From: Xenoacremonium recifei
Lineage: Eukaryota; Ascomycota; Sordariomycetes; Hypocreales; Nectriaceae
Assembly (NCBI GenBank): GCA_012184525.1
Contig: WOFQ01000001.1
Location: 992,001-1,056,000 of the forward strand
Length of the DNA: 64,000 nt
Direction: 5' to 3'
In this document: positions 10,114 through 21,071 of the stretch, piece after piece
How positions within the stretch are numbered: the first letter of the stretch is position 1
Layout of the letters: every line of letters starts with the position of its first letter
The notes under the pieces: generated by a model
What the model was told of the DNA's origin: nothing
The model's database searches: none
What the model saw: the letters and a program-made list of their open reading frames with translations, nothing else
Position numbers and translations under genes: made by a program

Positions 10114-11705
10114 CTAGGCCATGCCGTGGTCCATGACAGGCCCAGCGTGCGGTGTGCTCGTGCTGTTTCTCTTCTTCTCCTTCTTGGCCCAACGAAGGCC
10201 ACAAGCATTGCACAGCGTCTTTGGTCCGCTGGGCCCCTTTCGCCATTCGGGTGAGTCGAGCGTGCCTGAAAACCAATCAGCAATCAATCATAATCCTAAG
10301 AGTGTCCCAAAACCTACCGCAATCGGTGCACACGTATTCATCAGACGTCTTGAGTTTCTTCTTCTTGTCGCCTGCTCGAGGATCCCGGTCGGCGGGTATC
10401 GCAATGCCCACGTCGCCCTTGATCAGCGTCGGGCTCCGGTTCCCAGTCGTGATGCCTCGACTTCGCTCGCCTTCCAGATATCGCAACCCCGTGAGCATTT
10501 CGATCGTCTCGGTATGCGACGCTCCTTCATAGCGGGCCATCTTGTCGCGTAGTGAATCTGGTCGACTGCCTGCAACAGCACCCTCGAGGTTCTCTCGGGT
10601 CAGCGAGGTGTTCAAGCCGTTGCCATCCACTCTCGATAGATCGATGCTCCCGTGACGACGATACAGGCCTCCAGAAGTGCCTGTTGTTTCGGATGGAGTC
10701 ATATCTGACAGACCCTCTTGGCTGTGCATCCACAGTTTCTGTGCCTCGTCCGCGTCGGCTTCCTCCTCTCGCCGTAGCTCGGCGATTCGCCGCTTTAGGC
10801 GCTCGTTCTCGATCTTGTGTTCTAGGAATGAGTCGAGGAGTCCGGCATTCTTCGTGGGATACGGCCTTGCCATCATGAAGACGGCCTGGCAAAAGGGCGA
10901 TTGATTGTTCGGGTTCGGGGCGAATTTGGCGGCTGCGATGTGCGCGTGGCCGACCGTCTCGAAGATGGTGTACTTTCCGTCCTTCATCTTAAAGCGGTAG
11001 AACAACCGCAGCGGGTTCCCTGAAGCAATGGACTCGTTGAGCTCGGACATGAAGACGCCCTGGTCGTCTGGGTGGACCAGGTCCTTGAGGAAGACATCCT
11101 GGATCTCGTCGGTGCTGTATCCCGTCAGACCCAGGATGCTCGGAGAGGCATACTTGATGCGGCCGTTGGCATCAAGGATTTTGAGAAAGTCACGGAGCTC
11201 CTCGACAACCCTTGCAGGCCAGTTGCGGCGCTTGGTGAATTCAGTCAGAGTGTTATTCGCCGCCATGTTCATCGGGCCAAACGAGCCCGCAGGAACAGGT
11301 CCCGCGCCTGGCACATTGTTGGCGGCTGTATTGAAGAGATTCTCAGATCGAGCGACGGATTCCTCGGTGATGCCGTTTGCGCTGCCGGGCCCGAAAGCCT
11401 GAGCGAGGGCATTTTCGTCGGTCGAGTCGAGGGTCATGGACATGTCGCCAGCGATCGAGTTGAGCACGCTTTGGTCGAGGAGGCCCATGAAATCTGAGTT
11501 GTCAGTTCCATCCGCACCCATCTGGAGAAAGCGTTAGCCACTGCAATTGGCAGAGAATTCTCCGCGCATCTTGGGCGATGCATCGCAGAGTTCGGGAAGG
11601 GCGAATAACCTGGCTGCCCGTCATGTCCGGGAGAGAACCTATATCGACGTCGCCGTATAAGGGCCCGAAGATGTTGATGGGTGGAGGGGGTGGTCCGTGG
11701 GACAT
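10114..11705 (-). CDS. wc-2: White collar 2 (PAS/GATA photoreceptor-complex subunit)
   Basis: Partner of WC-1 in the nuclear white-collar complex, the blue-light receptor and transcription factor that also drives the clock in Neurospora. Model: complement(join(10114..10265, 10318..11521, 11610..11705)), 483 residues. A Pro/Gly-rich N-terminus starting MSHGPPPP leads to a PAS domain at about 133-245 (FTKRRNWPARVVEEL, ILDANGRIKYASPS, VHPDDQGVF, ETVGHAHIAAAKF). A short coiled-coil-like segment follows (ENERLKRRIAELRREEE). The C-terminal GATA finger is C-x2-C-x18-C-x2-C (CTDCG, then LCNACGLRWAKK) and is split by the last intron exactly as splicing predicts. A nuclear-type basic run follows. The frame stays open for about 48 codons above the chosen ATG but contains no other ATG. 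It is divergent from rad50. Confidence 0.95.
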
Positions 11706-13647
11706 GGCGGCGGTGCTCTCATGTGCCAATCCAGTAATTGCATTGGTGAGGGAGCTGTCGGTCGGAGGTAACGGTAACGGTAACGGTGACGGAAACGGCG
11801 ACGGCTGGACGTCAATAACGGGGGCATGGACATAAGGCGGGGTTGGTGGTCATGCCAGTTTTGGACGGTGGGCGCGACGATTACCGTTCGTTCGTGCCCA
11901 GAGGGGGAAGAGAGGGGAGGGGAGGGATAGAGGGAGGGAGGAGAGAAACGAGAGAGGAGGAAGAAAAAGGTATATCCCCAGTCGCACAAGGGGCAGACAG
12001 AAATGCTGACCTGACGTCGTGGCTCGCTCGCCTTGAATTAATATTCGGCTCGAATCTACGGGGAAAGTACCTAACGTAGTGCTACCATCCTTTCTGAATC
12101 TGTCCCAGCCTGCCCGTCCTGGGGAATCCTCGCGGAAGGGCTCGAAATCCCATGTCTGGCAGGGCAATTCGCCTTTGTCACGAGTGTGCAGCCGGAGGAA
12201 ATCCCCCGTAAAAAGCGGGTTTGAGACGCTGTTTAGGACACTGATTGGGGGCTTTCCCACTGGAGGAGGTCCTGCTTGGAGCGCGGGCCCGCTGATCGAA
12301 CGAGGAACTTCATTCAGGGCCCTCAGTCAAGGCCCGGAACGTCTGGAGCCGCTGGTGTTCCATTGTATCCGCCACAAATTACTGATTACTCTCCCCAAAG
12401 GCGCCGCTCGGCTACCCCGACCCCGAGGAGAAACTATTGATCGTGGGCGGGAGCTTCAGTGGAGGGGTTCCGAACTTCAGGGCCCTCTAGCAGCCTCCCC
12501 ACCGAGGGGTTACAGCGGGGTAACACCGTAATACTCTGCTCTCAATTCATTTCGTCTCGTGCCTCATGAAGCTCTGCTCAGGACACACGGGATGCGGGGA
12601 CGGGCCATGTTGAGACACCTGAAACTTCTCTTCACCGCTGCCGTGCTACGCAGGGCGCAGGCGAGTTGAGGTGCTGGCATGAGGTGAGCAAATGAGCCCA
12701 AATCAGGGTCCTGGACTGGCCACCCAACGGTTACTCCCGCCGAGACGGTTTCCAAGGTTAGTAGCCAAGCAGCTCCCTGGACCCTGCAAAGGGTCCCCCA
12801 AGTTCGCCTCAATGACGGCATAGCTGACTTCAAGGCCACTAAAAAGACTGAAGGGGCAAAACATGACGACGTCAGGCTTAAGAAGCGAGCCCGAATTCAT
12901 GTGATTTTTAGATGGGCAGGACGACGCCCCAGACCACTTTTCTTATCAGCAGCAAGAATGTATGTAAGGTCGACTTTCACTCAGTCAGCTGCCGGACAAG
13001 ATTATGAGAATTCCAAGTGAGCGCGCAGACAGCACTTTGTCGCAAGGGATCCCGTCAAATTACAAACATGGTGAACGAGAAATGCTCTGGTTTGGACCCC
13101 TGATGGTGAGAATAGAGTTGGTCCAAGTTGCAAGATCTTCAGGTACCAACCCGTCTATTTCTGTCAATACTGCATAACATACCTGGGGATCGAGATCGTG
13201 GTTGAGACGGGGAGCTTTCAGGCTCCTCCTAGGCCGTGGATCTGCCGGTCTCTGCAATGAGTCCCATGTGATGCTGTCTTCGTTGGGGCTGGAAGAAACA
13301 ATCTAATCGAAAATTCCTCCATTTTCTCATCTGTTTCCAGATCGCTTGCCTCGTTAAGTTTTGAATCAATTAGTGAACCATCTGATTAAAAAAAAAATTA
13401 AAAAAAATTGTAGGCGTTCCAGGAGGATTCGCAGAGGATCCTACCTGCCCTCTGCACTTAAACCTTGGCACGTGACTTCGCATCGTTGGCCCAGCGCTCC
13501 TACGCGTGAGTAACCCACTGTCGCGTCACCCAGCACCTCTTCTGCCTGGAGCTGCGAGTCCGATAACCGACCAACCTCATCCAGGGGCCGAAACCCTCGA
13601 TTCTCCGGCAACCACACATTTCTCGATCCTCACGGTGGTCGCCCATC
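11706..13647. promoter_or_regulatory. wc-2 / rad50 divergent intergenic region
   Basis: About 1.9 kb between the start codons of wc-2 and rad50. It contains a degenerate hexamer repeat (GGTAAC three times, then GGTGAC, GGAAAC, GGCGAC) at about 11767-11803. A purine-rich tract of roughly 75 bases runs at about 11897-11970, and an A-rich run lies at 13387-13409. Short open frames on both strands look random. No RNA gene was recognised. Confidence 0.5.
11767..11803. repeat. degenerate GGTAAC hexamer repeat
   Basis: Three GGTAAC units followed by the drifted units GGTGAC, GGAAAC and GGCGAC, just upstream of the wc-2 start. On the minus strand this reads as a Pro/Leu-rich open stretch that lacks an ATG. 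Confidence 0.7.
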
Positions 13648-16600
13648 ATGTCGCGAATCGAGAAGCTCTCCATCTCGGGCGTGCGGTCCTTTAGCCCTGC
13701 CGCCCGCGAGGCCATCCAGTTCAACACCCCCCTCACCCTCATTGTCGGATACAATGGTTCAGGCAAGACCACCATTATCGAATGTCTCAAGTATGCCACC
13801 ACCGGAGAGCTGCCTCCCAACAGCAAGGGCGGCGCTTTTATCCACGATCCCAAGCTCTGTGGCGAGAAAGAAGTCATGGCCCAGGTCAAGCTCCAGTTTC
13901 GATCTATCAACGACCGCCAGCACGTTGCGACTCGGAGCCTGCAGCTCACCGTAAAGAAGACGACCCGATCACAGAAGACCCTCGACTGCTCATTAGTGGT
14001 CGTGAATAACGGCGAACGGACGACGACCTCCACGCGGCAGGCCCAGCTAGACGAATTGATTCCCGAGCGCCTTGGCGTATCACCGGCCATTCTCGATGCG
14101 GTCATCTTCTGCCACCAAGACGAGTCTCTATGGCCATTGAGTGAACCCGCTGCCCTCAAGAAACGATTCGATGAGATCTTCGAAGCTCTAAAATATACCA
14201 AAGCCATCGACAACCTCAAGGTGCTCCGCAAGAAGCAGGTCGAAGTGTTGTCCAAATTGCAGCTGGAGGAAGCCCACAACAAGGACAACAAGGACAGAGG
14301 AGAACGGGCGGAAAAACGCATGAAGGGTTTGCAAGCAGAGATTGAAGGGTCGCGAGAGACCTGCGAGACAATCAGTGCCGAGATGGAAGAGACTCAAGAC
14401 CGTATCCGTAAGATCCGCGAAACTGCGAATACCCACCTGGAAATCGTACACAATCTCAGCAACAAGCGAGAGCAATTGGAATATCGCCAAGATGCTGTCA
14501 ATGAGCTGAAAACGACCATTGATGAGCTTCATGACGACGATGCCGCTCTCGAAGACTCCCTAGCCCATTACCAAGACCGGATGGAGCACCTTCAAGAGGA
14601 GGCCGAGAAGAACAAGTCCCAATACAACGAAATCTTAGCGGAACTGGCTCAATCACGGAAGGGCCTGGGTTCAAAGCAGGCTGAGCAAGGGAAGCATGAA
14701 TCTGACAAGGAAAAATATGAAAGACAACTTCAAAATCGCCTAGAAATGATTCAGAGCGCAGCACAAACACACGGGTTCTCCGGCTTTGATGGAACTCTGT
14801 CCGAGCAACATGTCAAGACCTTCCACGAAAAAGTCCAAAAACTTATCAACGAAAAGAAGCGAGATCTAGAGCGCGTGCAAAAGGAGAACAGCGCGGATCT
14901 TGACAAGGCCACCGGTGCCATCACAGAACTCGAGGGTCGAAAGGCCGCTCGCACGCAAGACCGAGTCTCTGCCAAGCAGCGAATGAGCGCGATAGAAAAG
15001 CGGATGAGCATTCTTCATCGGGACTCTAGCGCTATTGAAGTCGATGAAGGTGCCAAGGCAATTCTAGACGGTCAGCTTGAAGATCTGGAGACTCGGCTTC
15101 GCTCGGCTCAGAAGAACTTCGATACTGCTAACTGGGACCAGCAGCTTTCAGAAGAGAACGACAAGCTGTATTCACTGCAAAATGAGAACGATAAATTGAG
15201 TAGGGAACTCATCGAGTGCACGCGGCTTGCTTCCGAACGCGCCCAGCTTGACTTGCGAAAGAAGGAGCTGGCCGACAAGAAGCGCCGATTGGATACCCTC
15301 ACGAATACTTGGAGGGATAAGATGACTAATATTCTCGGCTCAGACTGGCAGCCGGAGACGCTTGAATCCAAATTTCAAGTCATTCTTAAGGACCAAAACA
15401 AGACTCTCGCTGACGCTCAGAAGCGTCGAGACCAGACGCGGCAGAAGCAGCAAAAGGTTGAGTTTAAGCTTAGGACCGTCAAGGAATCGCAGGAACAAAA
15501 TTCCAAGGAAGCAGCGAAATGCCAGACACAGGTGCTTAATGCCCTTCAGGCGGCTGGAGTCAATGCAGGCATCGATGACTTCACGGATGAGCTGGCTACC
15601 TCGGAACAGCAGGTTGAGGATCTCAGAAACGATCTCGCCCTGTTCGATGCCCTTATGGACTACTACAGCAAATGCAAGCGCATGTTGGACACGAAAAAGA
15701 AGTGTTTACTTTGCGATCGTCATTTCGATGACAACCAAGCGTCAACGATAGATCGCCTGAACAAGAAGATTGAAAAGCACCTCGATCCGAAGAAGAAGGT
15801 TGAGGTCGAGACTGATCTCAAGGAAGCCGTTGAGAGTTTGGAGAAGCTGCGAGCTGTTCGAGCCACCTACGATACGTACGAACGGCTTTCGAATGAATTG
15901 CCCAAGTTGCAAGAAGAATCTAAGACGACCGAAAGCGAGTATGACACGCTGGAGAGGGAATTGGAGGAGCAAGCAACTGCAGTTTCGGCTGAGGAGGAGA
16001 AACAGAAAGATCTAGAGGACATGTCCAAGACGGTCTCGAGTATCACTCAGACTGTCAAGGAAATCACCGACTCTGAGACTCAGGTTGATCGTATCATGTC
16101 TCAACAGATGTCAGGTGGGGCTTCTCGGAGCCCTGATGAGATCCATGAGCTCCAGGCCAGCATCTCTGAACAGATGAATGGGCTGAAGAACCGCATCTCG
16201 AAATTGACTGGCGATAGACAGCGCATGAAGGACCTCCTCAGCAACCTCGAACTAGAGAAGAGCGAGCTGAGACGCAAGATTAGTGCCGCTGGGGGACAGC
16301 TTGAAAGGAAAGCAGACATCCAGAATCAGATTACGGCCCTGAAAGAGGAGCAGACTCACGCACGACAAGCCATCCAACGAGCAGACGAGGAGCTCGAGAC
16401 GATTGAGCCGAGCATCACCGAAGCCAGATCTGCCAGAGACGAGGTTCTTCGACGAGGTCGGGGCAGAGAACAAACTATAGTCGAAGCTCGAGATGTGGTT
16501 TCCAACTCCATTAGCGAGCTCAAGATGGTAGAGAGCGATATTCAGGACTACCTTGACCGTGGTGGTCCGTCCAACCTTGCGTCGAACCAGCGAGCCATCA

Positions 16601-17571
16601 CAGCACTGGAGCATTCCGTTACCAACTTGGAAAAGGAGCGCGACGACATCACTGTGCGGACAAACAAGCTGCGAGAGGATATTGACAACGGCGATCGCAA
16701 AAAGAAGAACATCAGCGACAACCTCAACTACCGTAAACACCTGCGCATGCTGGAGGTCCTCCGACGAGAGATTGGCGAACTGGAAGACCGCAATGCCGAC
16801 GAAGATTACGAACGTCTCCAGGCCGAGGCACGGCAACAAGAGAACCACTATAACCGCCTTCTCGCCGAACGTGGCTCCGTCATGGGTACCATGAAGACCA
16901 AGGACGAGGAGCTTGGCCGGCTACTACAGGAATGGGAGATGGATTACAAGGACGCCAAGCGCAAATACCGCGAGAGCCACATCCGCGTCGAAACCACCAA
17001 GGCGGCCATCGAAGACCTTGCCCAGTGCTCCGCCGCCGTCGACAAGGCCGTCATGCACTTCCACTCCATGAAAATGCAAGAAATCAACCGCATCGCCGGC
17101 GAACTCTGGCAAAGCACCTACCAAGGCACCGACATCGACACCATCCTCATCCGCTCCGACAACGAAGCCGCCACCGGCAAGCGCTCCTACAACTACCGCC
17201 TCTGCATGGTCAAGCAAGACACCGAGATGGACATGCGCGGCCGCTGCTCCGCCGGCCAAAAAGTCCTCGCCTCCATCATCGTGCGCCTCGCCCTCGCCGA
17301 ATCCTTCGGCGTCAACTGCGGGCTCATCGCCCTCGACGAGCCCACCACGAACCTCGACCGCGACAACATCAAGAGTCTGGCTGAGAGTCTGCACATGATC
17401 ATCAAGGCGCGCCAGGCCCAGAGCAACTTTCAGTTGATTGTGATTACGCACGACGAGGAGTTCTTGCGGCATATGCGGTGTAGCGATTTCTGCGATAGTT
17501 TCTTCCGTGTGAGGCGCGATGAGCGGCAGAATAGTGTGATTTCGCGGGAGAGCATTACGAAGATTTTCTAG
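13648..17571 (+). CDS. rad50: DNA double-strand-break repair protein Rad50
   Basis: SMC-like ATPase of the Mre11-Rad50-Nbs1/Xrs2 complex, which tethers and processes DNA ends and activates checkpoint signalling. It is an intronless frame of 1307 residues, the usual length for fungal Rad50. The N-terminal ABC half has the Walker A motif GYNGSGKTT (residues 34-42) and the Q-loop region (IFCHQDESLWPL). Two long coiled-coil arms flank the zinc hook CLLC with Cys686 and Cys689, preceded by KKK. The C-terminal half holds the signature CSAGQK at about 1200 and Walker B plus D-loop LIALDEPTTNLD at about 1226-1237, followed by ITHDEEFL. All catalytic elements look intact. The start gives MSRIEKLSISGVRSF, the conserved family beginning. 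The C-terminal part has a visibly higher third-position C content than the middle. Confidence 0.98.
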   Translation: MSRIEKLSISGVRSFSPAAREAIQFNTPLTLIVGYNGSGKTTIIECLKYATTGELPPNSKGGAFIHDPKLCGEKEVMAQVKLQFRSINDRQHVATRSLQLTVKKTTRSQKTLDCSLVVVNNGERTTTSTRQAQLDELIPERLGVSPAILDAVIFCHQDESLWPLSEPAALKKRFDEIFEALKYTKAIDNLKVLRKKQVEVLSKLQLEEAHNKDNKDRGERAEKRMKGLQAEIEGSRETCETISAEMEETQDRIRKIRETANTHLEIVHNLSNKREQLEYRQDAVNELKTTIDELHDDDAALEDSLAHYQDRMEHLQEEAEKNKSQYNEILAELAQSRKGLGSKQAEQGKHESDKEKYERQLQNRLEMIQSAAQTHGFSGFDGTLSEQHVKTFHEKVQKLINEKKRDLERVQKENSADLDKATGAITELEGRKAARTQDRVSAKQRMSAIEKRMSILHRDSSAIEVDEGAKAILDGQLEDLETRLRSAQKNFDTANWDQQLSEENDKLYSLQNENDKLSRELIECTRLASERAQLDLRKKELADKKRRLDTLTNTWRDKMTNILGSDWQPETLESKFQVILKDQNKTLADAQKRRDQTRQKQQKVEFKLRTVKESQEQNSKEAAKCQTQVLNALQAAGVNAGIDDFTDELATSEQQVEDLRNDLALFDALMDYYSKCKRMLDTKKKCLLCDRHFDDNQASTIDRLNKKIEKHLDPKKKVEVETDLKEAVESLEKLRAVRATYDTYERLSNELPKLQEESKTTESEYDTLERELEEQATAVSAEEEKQKDLEDMSKTVSSITQTVKEITDSETQVDRIMSQQMSGGASRSPDEIHELQASISEQMNGLKNRISKLTGDRQRMKDLLSNLELEKSELRRKISAAGGQLERKADIQNQITALKEEQTHARQAIQRADEELETIEPSITEARSARDEVLRRGRGREQTIVEARDVVSNSISELKMVESDIQDYLDRGGPSNLASNQRAITALEHSVTNLEKERDDITVRTNKLREDIDNGDRKKKNISDNLNYRKHLRMLEVLRREIGELEDRNADEDYERLQAEARQQENHYNRLLAERGSVMGTMKTKDEELGRLLQEWEMDYKDAKRKYRESHIRVETTKAAIEDLAQCSAAVDKAVMHFHSMKMQEINRIAGELWQSTYQGTDIDTILIRSDNEAATGKRSYNYRLCMVKQDTEMDMRGRCSAGQKVLASIIVRLALAESFGVNCGLIALDEPTTNLDRDNIKSLAESLHMIIKARQAQSNFQLIVITHDEEFLRHMRCSDFCDSFFRVRRDERQNSVISRESITKIF

Positions 17572-18229
17572 GGAGTTATGGGCATTTAAATTGGCGTTTG
17601 GGGGCAATGTAAAAGTACTTGGTGCTGGGGACTAGATATTGCAAATGCAAACCGCAGTGTACATACTGCTTATCTCCTGTATCTAATAACTCAGGTAGTT
17701 GAGATCCTTCCGTCACAAATATAGCAGGGGATCCCCTACCGGATCCAATCCCAATCTCACAACAATGTCGAGTCATGATAACACATGCCGAGTCACCCTG
17801 TCGACATCATATCTATATATAGGCATTGTTCGAGTCACCAATCAGCCCGGATCATCGCCTAGCCCGCCATGTGGCGTCCGATGGCTTCGCGCTGCCACGT
17901 GGATCCCAGGCTCATGTAAGACAGACATCTCACGGTATACAATTATTGGTCAATAGGAAGTTTTAGACTGGTAAGTCCAATATTTATTAAGTGAAGGTGA
18001 TAGAGAGTCGACCTATGTCCCGGCTGAAGCTCTTCTTGGCTCCGTCTATCCGTTTTGGTATAATGTGTAAATCCAACGCATATCCAACTGCTGCCATCGC
18101 AGTTCTATCCTATTCATTGCCCGGCTTCATGTCCCTGGGGCAAAGAAAGGGGAATCAACCAAAAACGCCATGATGTGAGATATCCAAAACCATCTGCTCT
18201 TGACCGCTCCTATAACATTACCCTCCTTT
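17572..18229. other. convergent 3' region of rad50 and the MFS gene
   Basis: This is untranslated or spacer sequence between convergent genes. It includes two nearby GGATCC palindromes at about 17728-17745 and AT-rich stretches near 17930-17990. No gene or RNA is supported. Confidence 0.4.
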
Positions 18230-20047
18230 TTAGTTATCCGTCGTCTTTTCGTTTGAAGTCGTGACACCCTCCGCATCGTCTCCCTGGGCCTTGTCACCCT
18301 CGTTCCTCGCGCGCAGTGACTTCAGTCCGGTCTGATGCTCCTTGTGCTCCTTGCTCAGGTTGACCTGTCGGACGAGCAGACTAAGGCAAAGGGCCAGGCC
18401 GGCAAAAGCCACGTATACAATATACATAGTCCTCAAGCTGTGCCAGTACGCCGTCTTTGCGACTTCGCCATCGTGTCCAGTCAGGCTTCCCACAAGCTGA
18501 GTGCTGCCTGCGGCGTTGGAGCCCGAAAGTTCCTTAGCAAGGGCCGGGCCCAGCTCACGCTCCAAATAGGCCGCTTTCTTGTTCATCTCGTTGTCAAAGA
18601 TAACACCACCAACGACGACAGAGATGGATGTTCCAAGCTGACGGATGAAGGAGAAGCAGGAGGTTGCGGAACCAATGTCGCGGGGCTCAACGTTGGTTTG
18701 GAGAGCGATCAGGGGAGACTGGAAGTTAGGCCCGACACCAATGCCTGCAATAATTTGGAAGATGATAATCTTTGCCCAGTTCGCCTTGGCCTCAAGGTCG
18801 ATGAGAAGACCGAAGCCAAGAGTCATGATGAACATGCCAGTCATGATAACAATCTTGTACCTGCCAGTCTTGCGGATTATGATGCCCGTGGCCGCGGAGC
18901 TGAAGGACAATGCAAGAACGTACGGCAGCAGGTAGACACCGGAGAGCAGAGAAGAAGCGCCGAGGACACCTTGGTAGTAAAGGGGCAGCCAGTAGCTGCC
19001 AGACATGAAGACGAAGGCGTGGAGAAAAGCGAGACTCAAAGCGGCGACACTGCTTCGGGCCTTGAACAACCGGATGGGAGTAATGGGGTACTTTGCAATC
19101 TTCGACTCATAGACAGCAAAGATGCCGATGGTGAGGACTCCAAAAACGATGAGACAAATGGTGGTTGCTGATTTCCATGGGTAGCTCGTGCCTCCAAACT
19201 CAAGTCCAAGCAGCAGCATGAGTGTGCCACCAATAATGAACAAGCTTCCAGGCCAGTCGATGGCGATGAGACCCTCCTTCATGGGGGTTCGAGGGTTGTG
19301 GAGCTTCAGGACAAAGATGAGAATAAGCATGCCGATGCCGGACAGAGGCAGGTTGATGTAGAAGCACCATCGCCAGGTGACCTTGCTGGTGAAGACACCA
19401 CCCAGGATAGGACCGACAGCGGAAGCCAAAGCCCAAACCATACCCAAGATGCCAAAGTACATGCCTCTGTTGCGCATCGAGAAGAGATCGCTAATAGTGA
19501 TGTTGGGGAGGACGATGAGACCACCGCCACCCACGCCCTGGATAGCTCGCGCAGCAATGAGCATGGGCATGCCGGTGCTGACAGCGCAGAGCAGAGATCC
19601 AACCCAGAATACGCAGGCGGCACACAGAATGACCGGTTTGCGGCCGAAGATATCCGAGATCTTACCCCAGGTTGGGACGAAAGCGGCGTTGCCCAGCAGA
19701 TATGCACTACCGATCCAGACATAACCTGATGAGGAGTGGAAATCGTTGGCAATAGTTGGGATGGCAGTGGTGATGATGGTCATGTCCAGAGCAGCCAGGA
19801 AGAGGGCCAAGCAGAGAGCAAACATAATGAGAAAGGTCTGGAGATTCGTTCGACCCGCCTCGGGTTCATTCTGGGCGTGCGCGGGAGGGCCTCCAGACGG
19901 AGCCATTTCCTTGTTGACGGCTGAAGAGTCGGTGGTGACGCCGTCGCCGGCAGCATTGACAGCTGTAGGAGCAACTCCATCGCGTTCAACATCCAGTGTG
20001 CTATCGGAGCTGGTCCTCCTGTCTGTCGACGCCCTTGGGGTCGCCAT
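18230..20047 (-). CDS. MFS drug:H+ antiporter, DHA2 (14-TMS) type
   Basis: Plasma-membrane exporter of the major facilitator superfamily, related to fungal toxin and drug efflux carriers such as TOXA-type pumps. The frame is single-exon, 605 residues from the chosen ATG. A hydrophilic Ser/Thr/Asp-rich N-terminus of about 75 residues precedes roughly 14 hydrophobic segments, from FLIMFALCLALFLAALDMTI to MYIVYVAFAGLALCL. MFS motif A is GKISDIFGRKP. The antiporter motif C region is AVGPILGGVF. The C-terminus is Lys/Glu-rich and cytosolic. An upstream in-frame ATG at 20563 would add 172 residues, but that stretch is Trp/Ser/Arg-rich, unlike the family, and spans a TATA-like CATATATAAG (20261-20270), so I take 20047. 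The nearby oxidoreductases and Zn(II)2Cys6 regulator suggest an export role in a small cluster; the substrate is unknown. Confidence 0.9.
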   Translation of the reverse strand: MATPRASTDRRTSSDSTLDVERDGVAPTAVNAAGDGVTTDSSAVNKEMAPSGGPPAHAQNEPEAGRTNLQTFLIMFALCLALFLAALDMTIITTAIPTIANDFHSSSGYVWIGSAYLLGNAAFVPTWGKISDIFGRKPVILCAACVFWVGSLLCAVSTGMPMLIAARAIQGVGGGGLIVLPNITISDLFSMRNRGMYFGILGMVWALASAVGPILGGVFTSKVTWRWCFYINLPLSGIGMLILIFVLKLHNPRTPMKEGLIAIDWPGSLFIIGGTLMLLLGLEFGGTSYPWKSATTICLIVFGVLTIGIFAVYESKIAKYPITPIRLFKARSSVAALSLAFLHAFVFMSGSYWLPLYYQGVLGASSLLSGVYLLPYVLALSFSSAATGIIIRKTGRYKIVIMTGMFIMTLGFGLLIDLEAKANWAKIIIFQIIAGIGVGPNFQSPLIALQTNVEPRDIGSATSCFSFIRQLGTSISVVVGGVIFDNEMNKKAAYLERELGPALAKELSGSNAAGSTQLVGSLTGHDGEVAKTAYWHSLRTMYIVYVAFAGLALCLSLLVRQVNLSKEHKEHQTGLKSLRARNEGDKAQGDDAEGVTTSNEKTTDN

Positions 20048-21071
20048 GGTTGGAACTTGATGATTGTTGATGTTGTTGCAGAGTTGTGAGCGTGACACTC
20101 TCAATGATGCGTAGAGATTTGTAATGAATATTCGAGAATAGCGTAGCGTCTGAGTCCTCGGTTTCTCTCTTCCGGTCCAGCAACTCGCAATTGTTTCTGA
20201 CTTACACACAAAAAAAGGTATGATGCAACGGAAACCCCAGGGAGACGACGCCACCCGTTTCTTATATATGCCTTCCGAGAATGAAAAATTCCAAGACCAG
20301 GACTCGCGGTCACCTAGTTTTTTTTTTCTCCCTCCCCAGACAGCAATAGCTTCGGCGTTTGCCAGACGGAGGCGAACAGCGCGAGGAGAGCGGAGCCTGT
20401 TCAGTTCCGTGCCCCGGGAACCGGCACGCCCCAGAGTCATTGACGAATCGTCAGGCTGTGAGGCCTTCGGCTTCTGGCTAGGACGGATGCAGTCTGGGTG
20501 CGGTTGGCGAATTGGTTCATTTGCGGTGGTGGAGTCATTATTGCCGTCTCGTAATTCCGACATTAGCCAGGCTCACGGAAGAGCCAACGCGCACCACGGA
20601 GCTTGAAGAGGGCCGTCCTCCACATTTCTGGATGACGGCCGGGTCTTTCGCCGCTGATTTGCTACCGCCGAGGCTCTATTCCTACCGGGACTGTATAAGA
20701 AGAGCCCCGTGGCCCTCGTAAGTACGAAATGTAAGACACGGAGCCTGACACATAATGGGCCGGTTCACGACCTTGGAAACCGGCATGTGAAAACAAGAGA
20801 GAAGTGCGAACTCCGCCTTTGAGCAGGGAATCGCTGTCCATCGAGAGCGTCGGAGTCCGTCGGGCCAACTGCAGCGGTTCAGCTTGGTAATAATACTTAT
20901 TGCCAACGAGTTCATGGCCCAATGAGGGCTTCGCTGACCACCACCAACATTTTCATACCAATCAGGAACAAGAAGACTACTGCATGTCAGATAAGTTAAC
21001 AGCTTTGATTTATCATGGTTGCAACAAAATGCATCCCAACATGCTCTCAAGGCCTCCATCACCGGTTGGAG
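20048..21071. promoter_or_regulatory. MFS upstream region
   Basis: Region between two minus-strand genes. A TATA-like CATATATAAG (minus strand, 20261-20270) lies about 215 bases above the MFS start, and a T-run occurs at 20318-20328. No gene is supported. Confidence 0.4.

Noticed and set aside
16924..17607. 227-codon minus-strand frame at the rad50 3' end
   Set aside because: A shadow caused by the high third-position C of the rad50 C-terminal coding region; Val/Gly/Asp/Ala-rich with no domain.
20048..20563. N-terminal extension of the MFS protein by 172 residues
   Set aside because: In frame with an ATG, but the stretch is unlike the family and includes a TATA-like element, so it is read as 5' flank.
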